DNA of 64,000 nucleotides, taken from NCBI RefSeq assembly GCF_030295405.1, contig NZ_AP027080.1:2728001-2792000 (forward strand), read 5' to 3'. This DNA is from Mesoterricola silvestris. GTDB taxonomy: Bacteria; Acidobacteriota; Holophagae; Holophagales; Holophagaceae. The notes beneath the pieces were generated by a model. That model made no database searches, was not told the DNA's origin, and worked only from the letters and a program-made list of their open reading frames with translations. Shown in pieces: positions 8,735 through 17,478 of the stretch (positions are counted from its first letter, which is position 1; the number at the start of each line of letters is the position of its first letter). A program made the position numbers and the translations under genes.

Positions 8735-9111
8735 TGACGAGTCCAGGGAAAATAAGCCTTCTTCGAACCTCTCCCAGGCTCCTGCAAATTCTGTGTGTGC
8801 TCACACGGCACGGATTCCTGGGTGTGCTTCGCGGCAAGGATCACTGGCCCTCACCCAAAGACGTGCGGGAAGCCATCGAGGAACTGGGGCTGACTTTCAT
8901 AAAATTCGGCCAGGTTCTCGCCCTGCGGCGTGATCTTCTGCCTGGTGCCTACATTGAGGAATTGGAGCGGTTACACGACCAGTTGCCGCCGATGGATTTT
9001 CCAACGGTGCGCGCACTGGTGGAAGACGAACTGGGGGCGAAGCTGACGGTAAAATTCTCAGCCTTCAGTGACGGGGTAGTCCCAACAAACGTGCAACCAG
9101 GGATCGAGTAG
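8731..9111 (+). pseudogene. ABC1/UbiB-family kinase gene, 5' part, cut by transposon
   Basis: The first 114 codons of an ABC1/AarF/UbiB atypical kinase: LTFIKFGQVLALRRDLLP is the family's KxGQ motif, followed by LERLHDQLPPM. The native frame runs to 9,072; the last residues are encoded by the transposon end and a stop there. Joining it at one copy of GTGAC to the part beginning at 15,058 restores one frame of 537 codons (FSDRPLAAATIAQVHDA across the join). The gene starts inside the copA stop (ATGATGA). UbiB proteins support ubiquinone or related lipid metabolism; here the protein is inactivated, because the KxGQ part is separated from the catalytic lobe. Confidence 0.93.
9068..9072. repeat. 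Target-site duplication GTGAC, left copy
   Basis: GTGAC directly before the left terminal repeat; the same five bases follow the right terminal repeat at 15,053-15,057. Five-base duplication is typical of Tn3-family transposition. Confidence 0.95.
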
Positions 9112-9113
9112 CG
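9073..9113 (+). repeat. Left terminal inverted repeat of the transposon
   Basis: 41 bp beginning GGGGTAGTCCCAACAAACGT and ending AGTAGCG; it differs at three positions from the reverse complement of 15,012-15,052. It is the binding site for the Tn3-type transposase. Confidence 0.95.
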
Positions 9114-9120
9114 AACGAGG

Positions 9121-12045
9121 TCAGGCCTCCAGTTCCAACCGGGCTTCCAGATCCAGCTCGAACCGCCCGTAGGGGTTGATGTGCTGGGTCAGGAGGGGGC
9201 TCAAAGCCCCGAGATCCCTGGGGGTTAGGCGCTCGGACCAACCATCATCCGCGAGCACGCGCTGGATCATCAGCGTATTGATGTAGACGAGGCTGGATTG
9301 GAGCAGATGAAGGCTGAGCAGGCCCATCTCCTGGTCCTCCCTCCGGTTCGTCGAGAGTTCGCCGCCCCGTCCGTAGAAGATGAAACCGTTGGCCGCATTC
9401 CAGCTCTCCACCACGTTCAGGCCCTCGTTCACTTCCCGCCGCAGATCCTCGGAGGCCAAGTAGCGGCAGAGGAAGATCGTCTTGATGGCCTTGCCCAGCT
9501 CCGCCAAGGCCTTGTAGGCGGGATGGGGCGCGTTGGCCCGCGTGAAGCGACGGAGTAGGCTTTCCGCGTCGGCCATGCCGCGTTTCATAGCCACGGCGTG
9601 CTTCACCATGGCGTCGAGCTGCTGCTCAATTAGCTCCCAGTTGATGCTTCGTGAGGCCATCACCAGGTCGAGGTTCGGGTAACCCTGGCCCGCCTCAGGG
9701 CGGTAGAGCCGCTGACTATGGATGGCCTTGATGCGCGGCATCAGCTCGAACCCGAGCAGGCGGCAGAAGGCGAAGGCCACTTCGCTCTGCCCGTGGCTAT
9801 CCACAAACTGGCGTTCCACCTCCATCTCCGTGCAGTGGCGCAGGACGCCCTCGATCATGGCGGAGGCCTCGGAGGATGAGACGCGCTTGAACTGGGAGTA
9901 GATGCAGACGGACTTCTTCTCGACGTGCCAGTAGACCATCACGCCGCGCCCGCCGTAGCGATGGTGCCATTCGGTGAGCAGGTTCTGGTCCCAGGCGCCG
10001 AACTGCTTGGAATCCGAGGCGCACGCCGTCGTCCCTTCGCCCCAGATGTGCGGCAACCGCGCGGCCAGCGTGGCGTTCACGACCTGGGCGATGGCCTGCC
10101 GCAAGCCCTCGATGGAGAGGTAGCGGCGGCGCACGTACAAGAGACCCTTGTAATCGTCCTCCGGTTCGGCGGCCATGCTTTTCAGGCCCGTGTTGGTGCC
10201 CAGCCCGTAGAGGCAGAGCAGGAGGCGGCGCCGGAGGGTTGAGGGATCCATGCGCTCCCGAGGCGTGGGGCTCCGGAAGGACTGCGTGAATCCCGTCCGG
10301 AAATCGGCTTCCTTGAGCACGTCCAGGAGGCTGGTGGACGGCCACCGCTGCCCCACCTCCCGCTTCAGTCCGCCCAGGTTCTCGGGATCCGGAAGTGCCT
10401 CGAAGGGGGTGACGGAGATCCAGCCGTCCTTCTTGGGCAGGATCCTCACCTTGGGGTTGGCGGGCATCCCTTCGTCCAGGGCCTTCAGAGCCCCAGCCAA
10501 CTCCGAACGGATCGTGTCCGTGAAGGCCTTCGCGTCGAGGGGAATGCCCAGCTCCGCGTAGTAGTCGGGCCGCTTCGTCTCGAAGTCCTGGGGCAGGTCC
10601 TCCTCCGGATCCCGGTATCGGCGGCTCCCCTCCACCCAGATTTCGCGGCAGCGGAGGCGCTCCCGGAGCGCCCGCAGCACGCAGACCTCGTAGGCGATCC
10701 GGTTGATCTTTGGGGGATCGCCCTCCGCCTCCACGACGTGGGGCATCCAGGCCGGGCGCACCACGCCATCCAGGGGCACCTCCACGCCCTCGGGATAGGC
10801 CGCTCCCTTGGTCTTCAGGTGAGTCTTCAGCAAGGTCAGGGCCTCCATCACGGGCTGGTGACGCGGGTTCGTGCAACGGAAGGTAAGGGCCTCCAGCAGC
10901 TCGGGGAGCATTCTCCGGTAGTGGGCGCCGTAGGACCGCTTGAGGACCAGGCGCACCGTGCCCTGGTAGGCCGGGCCGGAGGTGCGGATTTCCTGAAGGA
11001 TCGACCGTAGAAGTTTCTCGGGAGCCACGGGGTAGATGACCTCCTTCACGGCTCCCTCTGGGGAATCCAGGGAGGCCTCCGCCATGCGGACCAGCACCCC
11101 GACCTTTCCGGGCACCTTCTGAAGCTGGCCCGCCAGCTCCTCCTCCACCTTCTTCTGCGCCCGCTTGGTCATCTTCTGGATGGTCTCGATGAGCAGATCC
11201 ACCAGGTGGTCGGTCAGCTCCTCGCCCCGGCGATGGAGGTAAGCGGCCAGCAGCGTGGCCCGCAGGGGGCCGCCGTGGCGGCGCAGCTCGTGCGGTTCTT
11301 CCACGGCGGCACGCATCGCGTACCGCTCGATGAGCTTGGGCGGCAGATCCTTGAAGAGACCCAGTGGGAGACCCACCGCCTTCACCTCGCGCAGGCGGGA
11401 GGCGGTCGCCTTCACACTCTCCACGCCCGCTTTCCCCGGATCGGCCTTGAGGGCCTGCCAAGGTGTCCACTCGGGTTCATCCTCGGAGGGTTGGGTCTTC
11501 AGGAGGCCGTCCAGGCGGTCCAGGGCCTTCCGGCCCAGTTTCCCGAAGCTGCCCTGGGTGAATGCTGTCTCGTGCCCCTGGAGGGCGGAATTCAGGATGC
11601 GCTGGCCGTGCTCCTCCGCTGGAGGTTCGATCCGGAGCCCCCGGCACCACTGGTTCATGGCTTCTGTCAAACGGTCAGGGCGATGTTCCTGGGGGATGAC
11701 CTCCTGAACGAGCCAGCCCTTCAGGGCCTCATGATCCGCGAGGGTGAACTCACGGAACCCACACCATTCGCGGATTTCGGCCCGGTGACGCTTAATCGTG
11801 GCTCCCTCCCATGGGTAGTGACCGAAGGCCGCCGGATCTACCTCAACCTGGCCAGCCACAAAACCCACGACCATCGGCGGGATTTCCTCGGCATCGCTCG
11901 GGAAGCGGCCCTCCAACTGAAAGAACTTCAGGAGAAGGGCGAATCCAAGGCGGGTGGCCCCTGTCTTGTTCTTCAGAAGCGTCCGCTCGGGCGGCCACAG
12001 GAACCACATCTCCGCCAGGTCGTCTTCAGACCACGCCCGTTTCAT
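9121..12045 (-). CDS. tnpA: Tn3-family transposase
   Basis: A 974-residue transposase, the usual Tn3 length (about 970-1,000). The N-terminus ([16 protein letters not shown]...) matches the DUF4158-type DNA-binding region; the C-terminal third contains the DDE core: [25 protein letters not shown], and a late Glu in [12 protein letters not shown]. It cuts and joins the element ends during replicative transposition. The ATG at 12,045 has GGGAGG six bases upstream; the 123-residue upstream extension of the frame lies over the divergent regulatory region and is rejected. It ends eight bases from the left terminal repeat. Confidence 0.96.
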   Translation of the reverse strand: MKRAWSEDDLAEMWFLWPPERTLLKNKTGATRLGFALLLKFFQLEGRFPSDAEEIPPMVVGFVAGQVEVDPAAFGHYPWEGATIKRHRAEIREWCGFREFTLADHEALKGWLVQEVIPQEHRPDRLTEAMNQWCRGLRIEPPAEEHGQRILNSALQGHETAFTQGSFGKLGRKALDRLDGLLKTQPSEDEPEWTPWQALKADPGKAGVESVKATASRLREVKAVGLPLGLFKDLPPKLIERYAMRAAVEEPHELRRHGGPLRATLLAAYLHRRGEELTDHLVDLLIETIQKMTKRAQKKVEEELAGQLQKVPGKVGVLVRMAEASLDSPEGAVKEVIYPVAPEKLLRSILQEIRTSGPAYQGTVRLVLKRSYGAHYRRMLPELLEALTFRCTNPRHQPVMEALTLLKTHLKTKGAAYPEGVEVPLDGVVRPAWMPHVVEAEGDPPKINRIAYEVCVLRALRERLRCREIWVEGSRRYRDPEEDLPQDFETKRPDYYAELGIPLDAKAFTDTIRSELAGALKALDEGMPANPKVRILPKKDGWISVTPFEALPDPENLGGLKREVGQRWPSTSLLDVLKEADFRTGFTQSFRSPTPRERMDPSTLRRRLLLCLYGLGTNTGLKSMAAEPEDDYKGLLYVRRRYLSIEGLRQAIAQVVNATLAARLPHIWGEGTTACASDSKQFGAWDQNLLTEWHHRYGGRGVMVYWHVEKKSVCIYSQFKRVSSSEASAMIEGVLRHCTEMEVERQFVDSHGQSEVAFAFCRLLGFELMPRIKAIHSQRLYRPEAGQGYPNLDLVMASRSINWELIEQQLDAMVKHAVAMKRGMADAESLLRRFTRANAPHPAYKALAELGKAIKTIFLCRYLASEDLRREVNEGLNVVESWNAANGFIFYGRGGELSTNRREDQEMGLLSLHLLQSSLVYINTLMIQRVLADDGWSERLTPRDLGALSPLLTQHINPYGRFELDLEARLELEA

Positions 12046-12147
12046 CCCAGCCTCCCGAAATGCACCAATTGAAGTAGAGTCATATTGGCATGCTTCATCC
12101 CCCACGCCAGTCCTACGTTTCCGGGGGTCAAAATCCGAGGAGTTCAA
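12046..12147. promoter_or_regulatory. Divergent promoter/res region between tnpA and tnpR
   Basis: This 102-bp gap separates divergent transposase and resolvase genes, where Tn3-type elements carry res and both promoters. An inverted pair CAATTGAA (about 12,065) / TTCAATTG (12,143-12,150) brackets it. The exact res subsites cannot be delimited by eye. Confidence 0.6.
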
Positions 12148-12753
12148 TTGATACACAAGGTGGCCATCTACTGCCGGGTTTCCACGGCGGACCAGTCCTG
12201 CGAACGGCAGGAGCGGGACCTCCTCGCCTACGCGGAGCGGGCGGGCTTCGAGGTGGCTGGCATCTGGAAGGAGATCGCCTCCGGCAGCAAGGACCAGCGG
12301 CCCGAGCGCCGGAAGGTTCTCGCTCTGGCTCAAGACCGGCGCGTCGATGCCATTCTCGTTACCGAACTCACTCGCTGGGGACGCAGCACCATGGACCTGG
12401 TGCAGACCCTCCATGACCTCCAGGCCTGGAACGTCTCCCTCATCGCCCAGACCGGCCTCCAGTTCGACCTGAGCACGCCCCAGGGCAAGCTAATAGCCTC
12501 CCTCATGGCGGCGCTGGCGGAATTCGAGCGGGACCTGCTGCGGGAGCGCATCCGCTCCGGCATCGCAGCCGCCAAGGCCAAGGGGCGCACCTTCGGACGC
12601 AAGGCCGGGGAGCGGCCTAAGGCCGATCGCCTCGCCCCAAAGGTGCTCCACCTTCTGGAGGAGGGCCGCTCCTACCGCTTCATCGCCCGCGAGCTGGGCC
12701 TCAGCCCCACCACCGTCATGGGGATCGCCCATCGGCATCGGGACACTATCTGA
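12148..12753 (+). CDS. tnpR: Serine resolvase of the transposon
   Basis: A 201-residue serine recombinase: the catalytic Ser is in [11 protein letters not shown] (about residue 11), followed by the usual resolvase core ([38 protein letters not shown]) and a C-terminal helix-turn-helix ([25 protein letters not shown]). It resolves cointegrates at res. I chose the TTG at 12,148 because CGAGGAG lies five bases upstream and the length then fits the family; the longer frame from 12,085 begins in the regulatory region. Confidence 0.93.
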   Translation: MIHKVAIYCRVSTADQSCERQERDLLAYAERAGFEVAGIWKEIASGSKDQRPERRKVLALAQDRRVDAILVTELTRWGRSTMDLVQTLHDLQAWNVSLIAQTGLQFDLSTPQGKLIASLMAALAEFERDLLRERIRSGIAAAKAKGRTFGRKAGERPKADRLAPKVLHLLEEGRSYRFIARELGLSPTTVMGIAHRHRDTI

Positions 12754-13462
12754 GCCTGGCACCTACTGGGCTCGGGACGCTTGCGGCCTCCCGCTTTACC
12801 TCTTTTCCCTCGAAACCAAGTTCCTTCTTCCATCGCGCCAGCGTGGCGTCCACCGCCGAGCCCGAATGGAACACGATGCGCGTTTCCCGCTTGTCGAAGT
12901 CCATCTGGACCGAGGCCACGCCGGGCGTCGCCGCCATGGTCTGGGGGAGAGTGCCCACGCATGGCGGGCAATCAAACTGGGGCGTAGAGAGCACGAGGAG
13001 CGTGCCCCCGGCGGGTGCGGGCGGCGCGGTGGCGGTCAAGGTGGTGCTTCGGCCCGAATGGAGGAGCCGGGGAGCAGCGGCGGCCCCCAGGAAGGAGAGG
13101 CCCAGGATGATTATCGGCAGCGTCGGGAAGCGCGGCGCCTCCGTGCAGCAGTTGTCCTTTCCAGAGCGACCGCCGTAGCGTTTCAGCGCCCACCAAGCGA
13201 TCACACCAGCCAAGAGAAGGGCCAGGGCCCCCAAGGCCCAAGGGCGGATCCAGGCGATCTTGGCGCCGAGGGTGCCCGTGGCCATACCCAGGCCCGCCAG
13301 GGTCAAGGGCAGCCAGCAGCAGGCGGAGGCCGCGACCCCCAGCAGCACGGCGGAAAGCACCGTTCGGCGTCCAGTCTTGGGGCTCAGGTCCGGCGGATCC
13401 GTGGGGCATCTGCCGGTTTGGGGTCCCGGGGGCGGGCAGCAATCATGGTCTTGGGTGGACAT
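12746..13462 (-). CDS. MerT-MerP-like mercuric/metal transport fusion
   Basis: A 238-residue protein. After a Cys/Pro-rich lead (DHDCCPPPGPQTG) come MerT-like helices with the Cys pair in the first (GVAASACCWLPLTLAGLGM, about residues 37-60), a second helix (about 70-88), a loop with NCCTEAP, and a third helix. The C-terminus (about 165-230) is an HMA-like domain (TPQFDCPPCVGTLPQTM... GVASVQMDFDKRETRIVF) with CPPC in the metal-binding position, like MerP. It would bring Hg(II) or a related thiophilic metal across the inner membrane. Fusion of the two proteins is known in some mer operons. It is the last gene of the cassette and overlaps the resolvase end by eight bases, convergently. Confidence 0.85.
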   Translation of the reverse strand: MSTQDHDCCPPPGPQTGRCPTDPPDLSPKTGRRTVLSAVLLGVAASACCWLPLTLAGLGMATGTLGAKIAWIRPWALGALALLLAGVIAWWALKRYGGRSGKDNCCTEAPRFPTLPIIILGLSFLGAAAAPRLLHSGRSTTLTATAPPAPAGGTLLVLSTPQFDCPPCVGTLPQTMAATPGVASVQMDFDKRETRIVFHSGSAVDATLARWKKELGFEGKEVKREAASVPSPVGARLR

Positions 13463-13475
13463 GGGGCTCTCCTTC

Positions 13476-13619
13476 TCAGCAACCGCAGCCGGGACCGGCC
13501 AGGATCCGCAGCACCACCAATAGGGCCACCAGGCCCAGGACCCAGGCCAGCAGCTTGAGCTGGCTCTGGCGTTCCTGGCGCCGGGCCTCGCGGATGGGAT
13601 CGAACGCAGCCGTGGCCAT
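13476..13619 (-). CDS. 47-residue membrane protein ending GCGC
   Basis: Starts MATAAFDPIREARRQERQSQ, has one membrane helix (about residues 22-41, LLAWVLGLVALLVVLRIL) and ends AGPGCGC, placing two Cys just outside the membrane. It sits ten bases after the thioredoxin/CopZ fusion and 13 bases before the MerT-MerP fusion. The position and the terminal Cys pair suggest a helper that passes metal to or from the transporter. It is too small for most gene finders. Function is not known. Confidence 0.65.
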   Translation of the reverse strand: MATAAFDPIREARRQERQSQLKLLAWVLGLVALLVVLRILAGPGCGC

Positions 13620-13628
13620 GGCATTACC

Positions 13629-14459
13629 TCAGCAGCAGGCGGGTTTCGAGGGGGCGCAGCAGTCCTGCGTGGGTGAAGGAACGGCCGGGTTCGCGGACAG
13701 GGCCTTCACTTCCTTGGTGATGTCCCCGAGGCAGCAGCCACCGCCGGGGTTGGTCACCTCGCAGTGGCAGGTTCCAGCTTTCACCTCGGCCTTGATGGAT
13801 TCGAGGACGGTGCTCTTCCCTGTCACGATCCACTCGTCCCGGACGCTCTCCGCGCTGTGCCCGAAGCAGTAGCAGAGCGGACGCGGCCCGCTCCGCTCTT
13901 TCACCCCCACCCGCACCGTGAGGTCCACCCGGGCGAAGCTCTGGGCGCCATCCGCGCTGAAGTACACCAGGGCGCAATCGGGGCTGGCGCAGAACCGGTA
14001 CATCTCGTCCTTCACCTCGGACCGAAGATGAGGCTGGAGCAAGGCGCGGAGGGTGACGGGCTTCACCGGCTTCCCCTCTGTCCTGCAGGCTGGACACGCC
14101 GACGCCGTCCTGGGCTTGGCGAGGGGCGTGCAGCAGGCGTGGGCCTCGGCGTCCTGGGCCCTGCGCAGGGCCTGCCGCACCCAGGCCGGATCCGGGAGGC
14201 CCTGGCGGCGCCCTTGGACCACATAGGTCCGGCATCCGAGCGCTGGCTCGAAGCCCTCCGGAAGGGGCGCCACGTCCTCGCCGTTCACCCGCAGGGTGGG
14301 CGAACCCGGGAAATTCCACTGGCGGGCCGCCTCCGGCGTCTCCACCCGGATCTCTCGCACCTCCCCCGCGATGCCCAGGGAGGCCATGCCCGCCTGGAGC
14401 AGCACCCGGGCCTGTTCCAGGTTGGGGCAGCCTTCAAAGACCAGCAGCTCGATCCGCAT
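13629..14459 (-). CDS. Thioredoxin-like / CopZ-type Fe-S fusion protein
   Basis: A 276-residue protein in two parts. Residues 1-75 are a thioredoxin-like fold (MRIELLVFEGCPNLEQ, then FPGSPTLRVNGEDV with the cis-Pro region), with one Cys at the active-site position instead of CxxC. Residues about 105-245 match the archaeal-type CopZ N-terminal domain: a Zn site (CPACRTEGKPV) and a [2Fe-2S]-type site (LCYCFGHS, then CHCEVTNPGGGCCLGD). The tail is again Cys-rich (DCCAPSKPACC). Such proteins bind and reduce soft metal ions in the cytoplasm. It follows merR by three bases. The fusion of the two domains is the notable point; the metal is inferred as Hg from the neighbours. Confidence 0.8.
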   Translation of the reverse strand: MRIELLVFEGCPNLEQARVLLQAGMASLGIAGEVREIRVETPEAARQWNFPGSPTLRVNGEDVAPLPEGFEPALGCRTYVVQGRRQGLPDPAWVRQALRRAQDAEAHACCTPLAKPRTASACPACRTEGKPVKPVTLRALLQPHLRSEVKDEMYRFCASPDCALVYFSADGAQSFARVDLTVRVGVKERSGPRPLCYCFGHSAESVRDEWIVTGKSTVLESIKAEVKAGTCHCEVTNPGGGCCLGDITKEVKALSANPAVPSPTQDCCAPSKPACC

Positions 14460-14462
14460 GGT

Positions 14463-14915
14463 TCACCTCCTTCGCAAGGGGCGCGCGCCCTTAGGATCCG
14501 GGACTGCGCAATCGGGGACGCATAGCTTAAGGAAAGCCGGGCAGAGCGGCCCCGGCTCTCCCTCGCAGGCCTGTCGCAGGCTGTGGAGGACATCCTTCAT
14601 TCCCTGAAGTTCCACCAGCCGCTCCGTAAGGGCGTGGAGCTTCCGGTCCAGCAGGGCCTTCATTTCATCGCAGGCGTGCTCGTCCCGAATGTCCGTGCGG
14701 AGGAGAATCTTGATCTCCTCCAGGATGAAACCGCTGCGCTGGGCTTGCTTGATGAAGCGCACCGTCTCCACCGAGGAGGCGTCGTACAGCCGGTAGCCCT
14801 TGGCGGTCCGGCCCACAGGCTCCAGGAGGCCCAGGCGCTCGTAAAGGCGGACCGCCTGGTCGCTCACCCCGCAGGCCTCGGTGAGGTCGCGCATCTTGAA
14901 GGCCCCAGGTGCCAT
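14463..14915 (-). CDS. merR: MerR-family metal regulator
   Basis: A 150-residue MerR protein: N-terminal winged helix (MRDLTEACGVSDQAVRLYERLGLLEP, then GYRLYDASSVETVRFIKQAQRSGF), a dimerisation helix, and Cys at residues 82, 117 and 125, almost exactly where MerR of Tn501 has its three Hg(II) ligands (82, 117, 126), plus two more Cys near the end. This supports Hg or a similar metal as inducer. The ATG at 14,915 has GGAGG five bases upstream. It is the first gene of the cassette operon and lies just downstream of a palindromic operator, so it probably regulates itself. Confidence 0.9.
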   Translation of the reverse strand: MAPGAFKMRDLTEACGVSDQAVRLYERLGLLEPVGRTAKGYRLYDASSVETVRFIKQAQRSGFILEEIKILLRTDIRDEHACDEMKALLDRKLHALTERLVELQGMKDVLHSLRQACEGEPGPLCPAFLKLCVPDCAVPDPKGARPLRRR

Positions 14916-14941
14916 GACCACCTCCCAGGTAGCAGGTTAAG

Positions 14942-14961
14942 GTCTATACCCGGGTATAAAC
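14942..14961 (-). promoter_or_regulatory. MerR-type operator/promoter of the metal cassette
   Basis: On the minus strand GTTTATACCCGGGTATAGAC is a 20-bp palindrome with one mismatched pair. It is preceded at once by TTGAG, a fair -35, and followed by CCTTAAC, a weak -10, giving an over-long spacer of about 19 bases. That geometry, an operator between widely spaced promoter boxes, is what MerR-family activators use. It starts 27 bp upstream of merR. Confidence 0.7.
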
Positions 14962-15011
14962 TCAAGGGGCCAAAGAAACTTTCTTTGGAGGTCCCCTCAG
15001 AAGCCACGGAG

Positions 15012-15052
15012 CGCTACTTGATCCCTGGTTGCACGTTTGTTGGGGTTACCCC
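15012..15052 (-). repeat. Right terminal inverted repeat of the transposon
   Basis: Reverse complement begins GGGGTAACCCCAACAAACGT; three mismatches to the left repeat over 41 bp. Confidence 0.95.
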
Positions 15053-15057
15053 GTGAC
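15053..15057. repeat. Target-site duplication GTGAC, right copy
   Basis: Matches 9,068-9,072 exactly. Confidence 0.95.
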
Positions 15058-16329
15058 AGACCGCTTGCCGCGGCCACCATTGCCCAGGTGCATGATGCAA
15101 TTTTGAAGGACGGTCGTCACGTGGCCGTCAAGGTGCAGCGCCCAGACCTGCACAGAATCATCGGCAAGGATTTTGCGGCGTTGTCCTACCTTGTCGCCCT
15201 CGGGGAAGGGCTCTTTCCCCGGTTGCGCGCCTTTGACTTGCCCGTGATCGTGCGGGAGTTCGCCAACAGTCTGGAACGGGAAACCGACTTCAGACATGAG
15301 GCCCATTCCATGGTGCTTATTCGCGCTGCCCTGGCAGATGTTCCCGACTTCTGGATTCCTGACGTTATTGCGGAAGCCTCGACTGGCAAGGTGCTAACGA
15401 TGGAATACTCGGCAGGCGAACGGGTGGACCTCTACGGAAAGAACCATCCCGAAGCGATGCCCAAGGCCATCAACACGTTGGTCAAGCTGATGCTGCACTC
15501 GATCTTTGAAGAAGGGTTGTTCCACGCCGATTCACATCCCGGGAACGTCTTCGTCCTGCCAGATGGGCGGCTCTCCCTGCTCGATTTTGGCATGACCGGC
15601 GAACTCGACGAGGCGATGCGCGAATCTTTAACTCGCCTCCTCGAAGCCGTCGTCAACGGCGATGCGCGGGCCACCACCGAGGCCTATCTCGAGATGGCCC
15701 CGGCCAACGAACAGGTCAATCGTGCAGCGCTGGTGGTGGATGTCAAGGCCGTGCTCTATGAAATTCACCGACACAGCTTGGCGGATGCCTCCATCGGCAA
15801 TGCGTTCGAGGCGCTCCTCCGTGCCGGCAGCGAGAATGGGGTTCACAACCCCGGAGAATTTTTCCTGCTCACCCGGGCGTTTATCATTCTGGAATCGATG
15901 ATCCGCCAGCTCTCGCCAGGCCATGACTACATGAAGTCCTTCCAGGAGGAGATCGCCCGCCGGAAAGCACAGCATTTCTCGCTGGGACGAATCCAGGACA
16001 AGACGACCAGGTTGGCGAGGGAGATGGAGCGATTATTCAGTGATGCGCCCAGTGATACGCGCCGCATCCTTCGACGTTTTGCCGAAGGCAATCTTGGCCG
16101 CGTGCAGTCACCCGGCATGGAGGCCCTCGGTGATCGTGTCAGCAATAACCTGGAGCGGCTGGCCAGTTCCGTTGCCTTTGGCTCACTGGTAGTTGGTGGA
16201 TCCCTCTTGTTGTTCGCACAGATGGGTGGCTGGCATCACCGGCTTGGCGAAGCCATGGTGATCAGTGGAATCTTGGGCATGGTCATCCGGAGCCTGGGAG
16301 CCTGGCTTCGAAACCGTCGTCGACCTTGA
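15053..16329 (+). pseudogene. ABC1/UbiB-family kinase gene, 3' part
   Basis: The remaining 423 codons of the kinase interrupted by the transposon. Visible motifs are AAATIAQVHDA (family A-rich loop), VAVKVQRPDL (ATP-site Lys), FHADSHPGNVFVLPDG (catalytic loop) and LLDFGMTGEL (metal-binding DFG), then two C-terminal membrane helices (about 50 residues from the end). An ATG-like start used by the open frame lies inside the transposon end, so a truncated protein lacking the KxGQ part could be made but is unlikely to work. The native gene would encode 537 residues. Confidence 0.92.
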
Positions 16330-16389
16330 TCCCCCAATTGGTGGCTCTTGGCGGTTGTTGTGGCGTTGGCAATGGGGATGGTTAATAAG

Positions 16390-17387
16390 CTACAGCCCCG
16401 ACTTTCGGGCCAATCCTGTTGGCATTACCAATTTGCCGGATCGCCAGGACCATCTAGGTGGACTACAGCGCCCTGCGGCCCAGGCCCGGGGCATGGCCCC
16501 CAGCGATTCGTGGATGGAGCGAGCATCCCAGTTCCCCGGCTCCACCAGGAACCGGCAGGACTCCATGCCCTCGGCCATCCGCGCCCGTGTGGAACCTCCT
16601 TTGCAGGTTCAGGATCTCGTTGATCTTGTGGGAGGCCCACCGGAAGTCCTGCATCTGGGCGAACAGGTGCTGCTCCCGGGAACCCGCCAGCACGCCGAAG
16701 GGGTGCGCGCAGTAATGGCCGTTCAGGGCACAAGTGTCGGTAGAGAACAGGACGTACCCGCGCCTGTCCGGGAAGCGCCGCAAGCCCTGGAAAAGCAACC
16801 CAATCTTCTCTAGAAGCGCCAATTCCTTCATCTGGCGCCCGGAAGCTAGCCTCTGCACCTCGTCGACCGTGGAGCCCAGGCTGCCCTCGGCGCCCCTGTC
16901 TTCCACACGCTTTGGGCAATGGTCAGCCCCAGCACGGTGTCGCAGGCCTGCGCCCAGGGCTGGCTGCACTCTGGGTGACCATCCGGGTGCTCTTGAACAG
17001 GCAGAACACTATGGCCCGCTGGCTCACCGCCATACAGAGGCCAAGGGCAGCCCGGCCTCATTGGTGGGAAAGTCGCCCGCGACGTCAGCGCCCGACTGAG
17101 ACGTGGTGGCCCAGGGAGATGACCCCCGAATGCTACGAGAAGCTGTGGTACTCTGGGCTAGACCGCATCTGCTCGACCTTCGCCTTGCCCTGGTGGCCGT
17201 TGCCGATGCTGACCACATCGATCTTCAGGGTGCCCATAAGGCCCAGGCATTTCACGTGCGCCATGCGAACGTCGAAGTACCGCTCGCCCGGCACGCTCTC
17301 GCTCTCGCTCCCGCTCTTGGGGGAGCGCTCAAGTGTCGTGTCCACCACCTCGCCGCCGGCGTCCTGAACCGCGTGCGTGAACCACAA
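16390..17387 (-). pseudogene. Decayed coding sequence of unknown family
   Basis: Between the kinase gene and the diguanylate cyclase the minus strand has protein-like pieces in shifting frames: YFDVRMAHVKCLGLMGTLKI (17,200s), SQPWAQACDTVLGLTIAQSV (about 16,900-16,970), LEKIGLLFQGLRRFPDRRGY followed by VLFSTDTCALNGHYCAHPFG (about 16,690-16,830), and ESCRFLVEPGNWDARSIHES (about 16,500-16,560). They read in one direction and look like parts of one or two proteins broken by frameshifts. I do not recognise the family. The neighbouring frame at 17,479-18,135 may be the 5' part of the same region. Confidence 0.55.
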
Positions 17388-17478
17388 GATCGCTCCTTCC
17401 AGTTAGGGCTTGGGCAGGCCCCGGTTGGAACCGATCACGCAGCGAGGGCCGAACCCCTGGGGCAAGACCCACCGGATT

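Larger units (their letters stand above)
9073..15052. mobile_element. Tn3-family transposon carrying a mer-like cassette
   Basis: A complete 5,980-bp element with 41-bp terminal inverted repeats (38 of 41 positions identical, both beginning GGGGTA), flanked by GTGAC repeats. It contains the transposase (minus strand), a divergent resolvase, and a MerR-led operon of four genes. Nothing in it looks truncated. It is inserted in a UbiB-family kinase gene whose frame is restored exactly when the element and one duplication are removed, which points to a fairly recent insertion. Confidence 0.96.

Noticed and set aside
12046-12414. 123-residue N-terminal extension of the transposase frame
   Set aside because: It overlaps the divergent resolvase gene and regulatory region; the normal Tn3 length and ribosome site fit 12,045.
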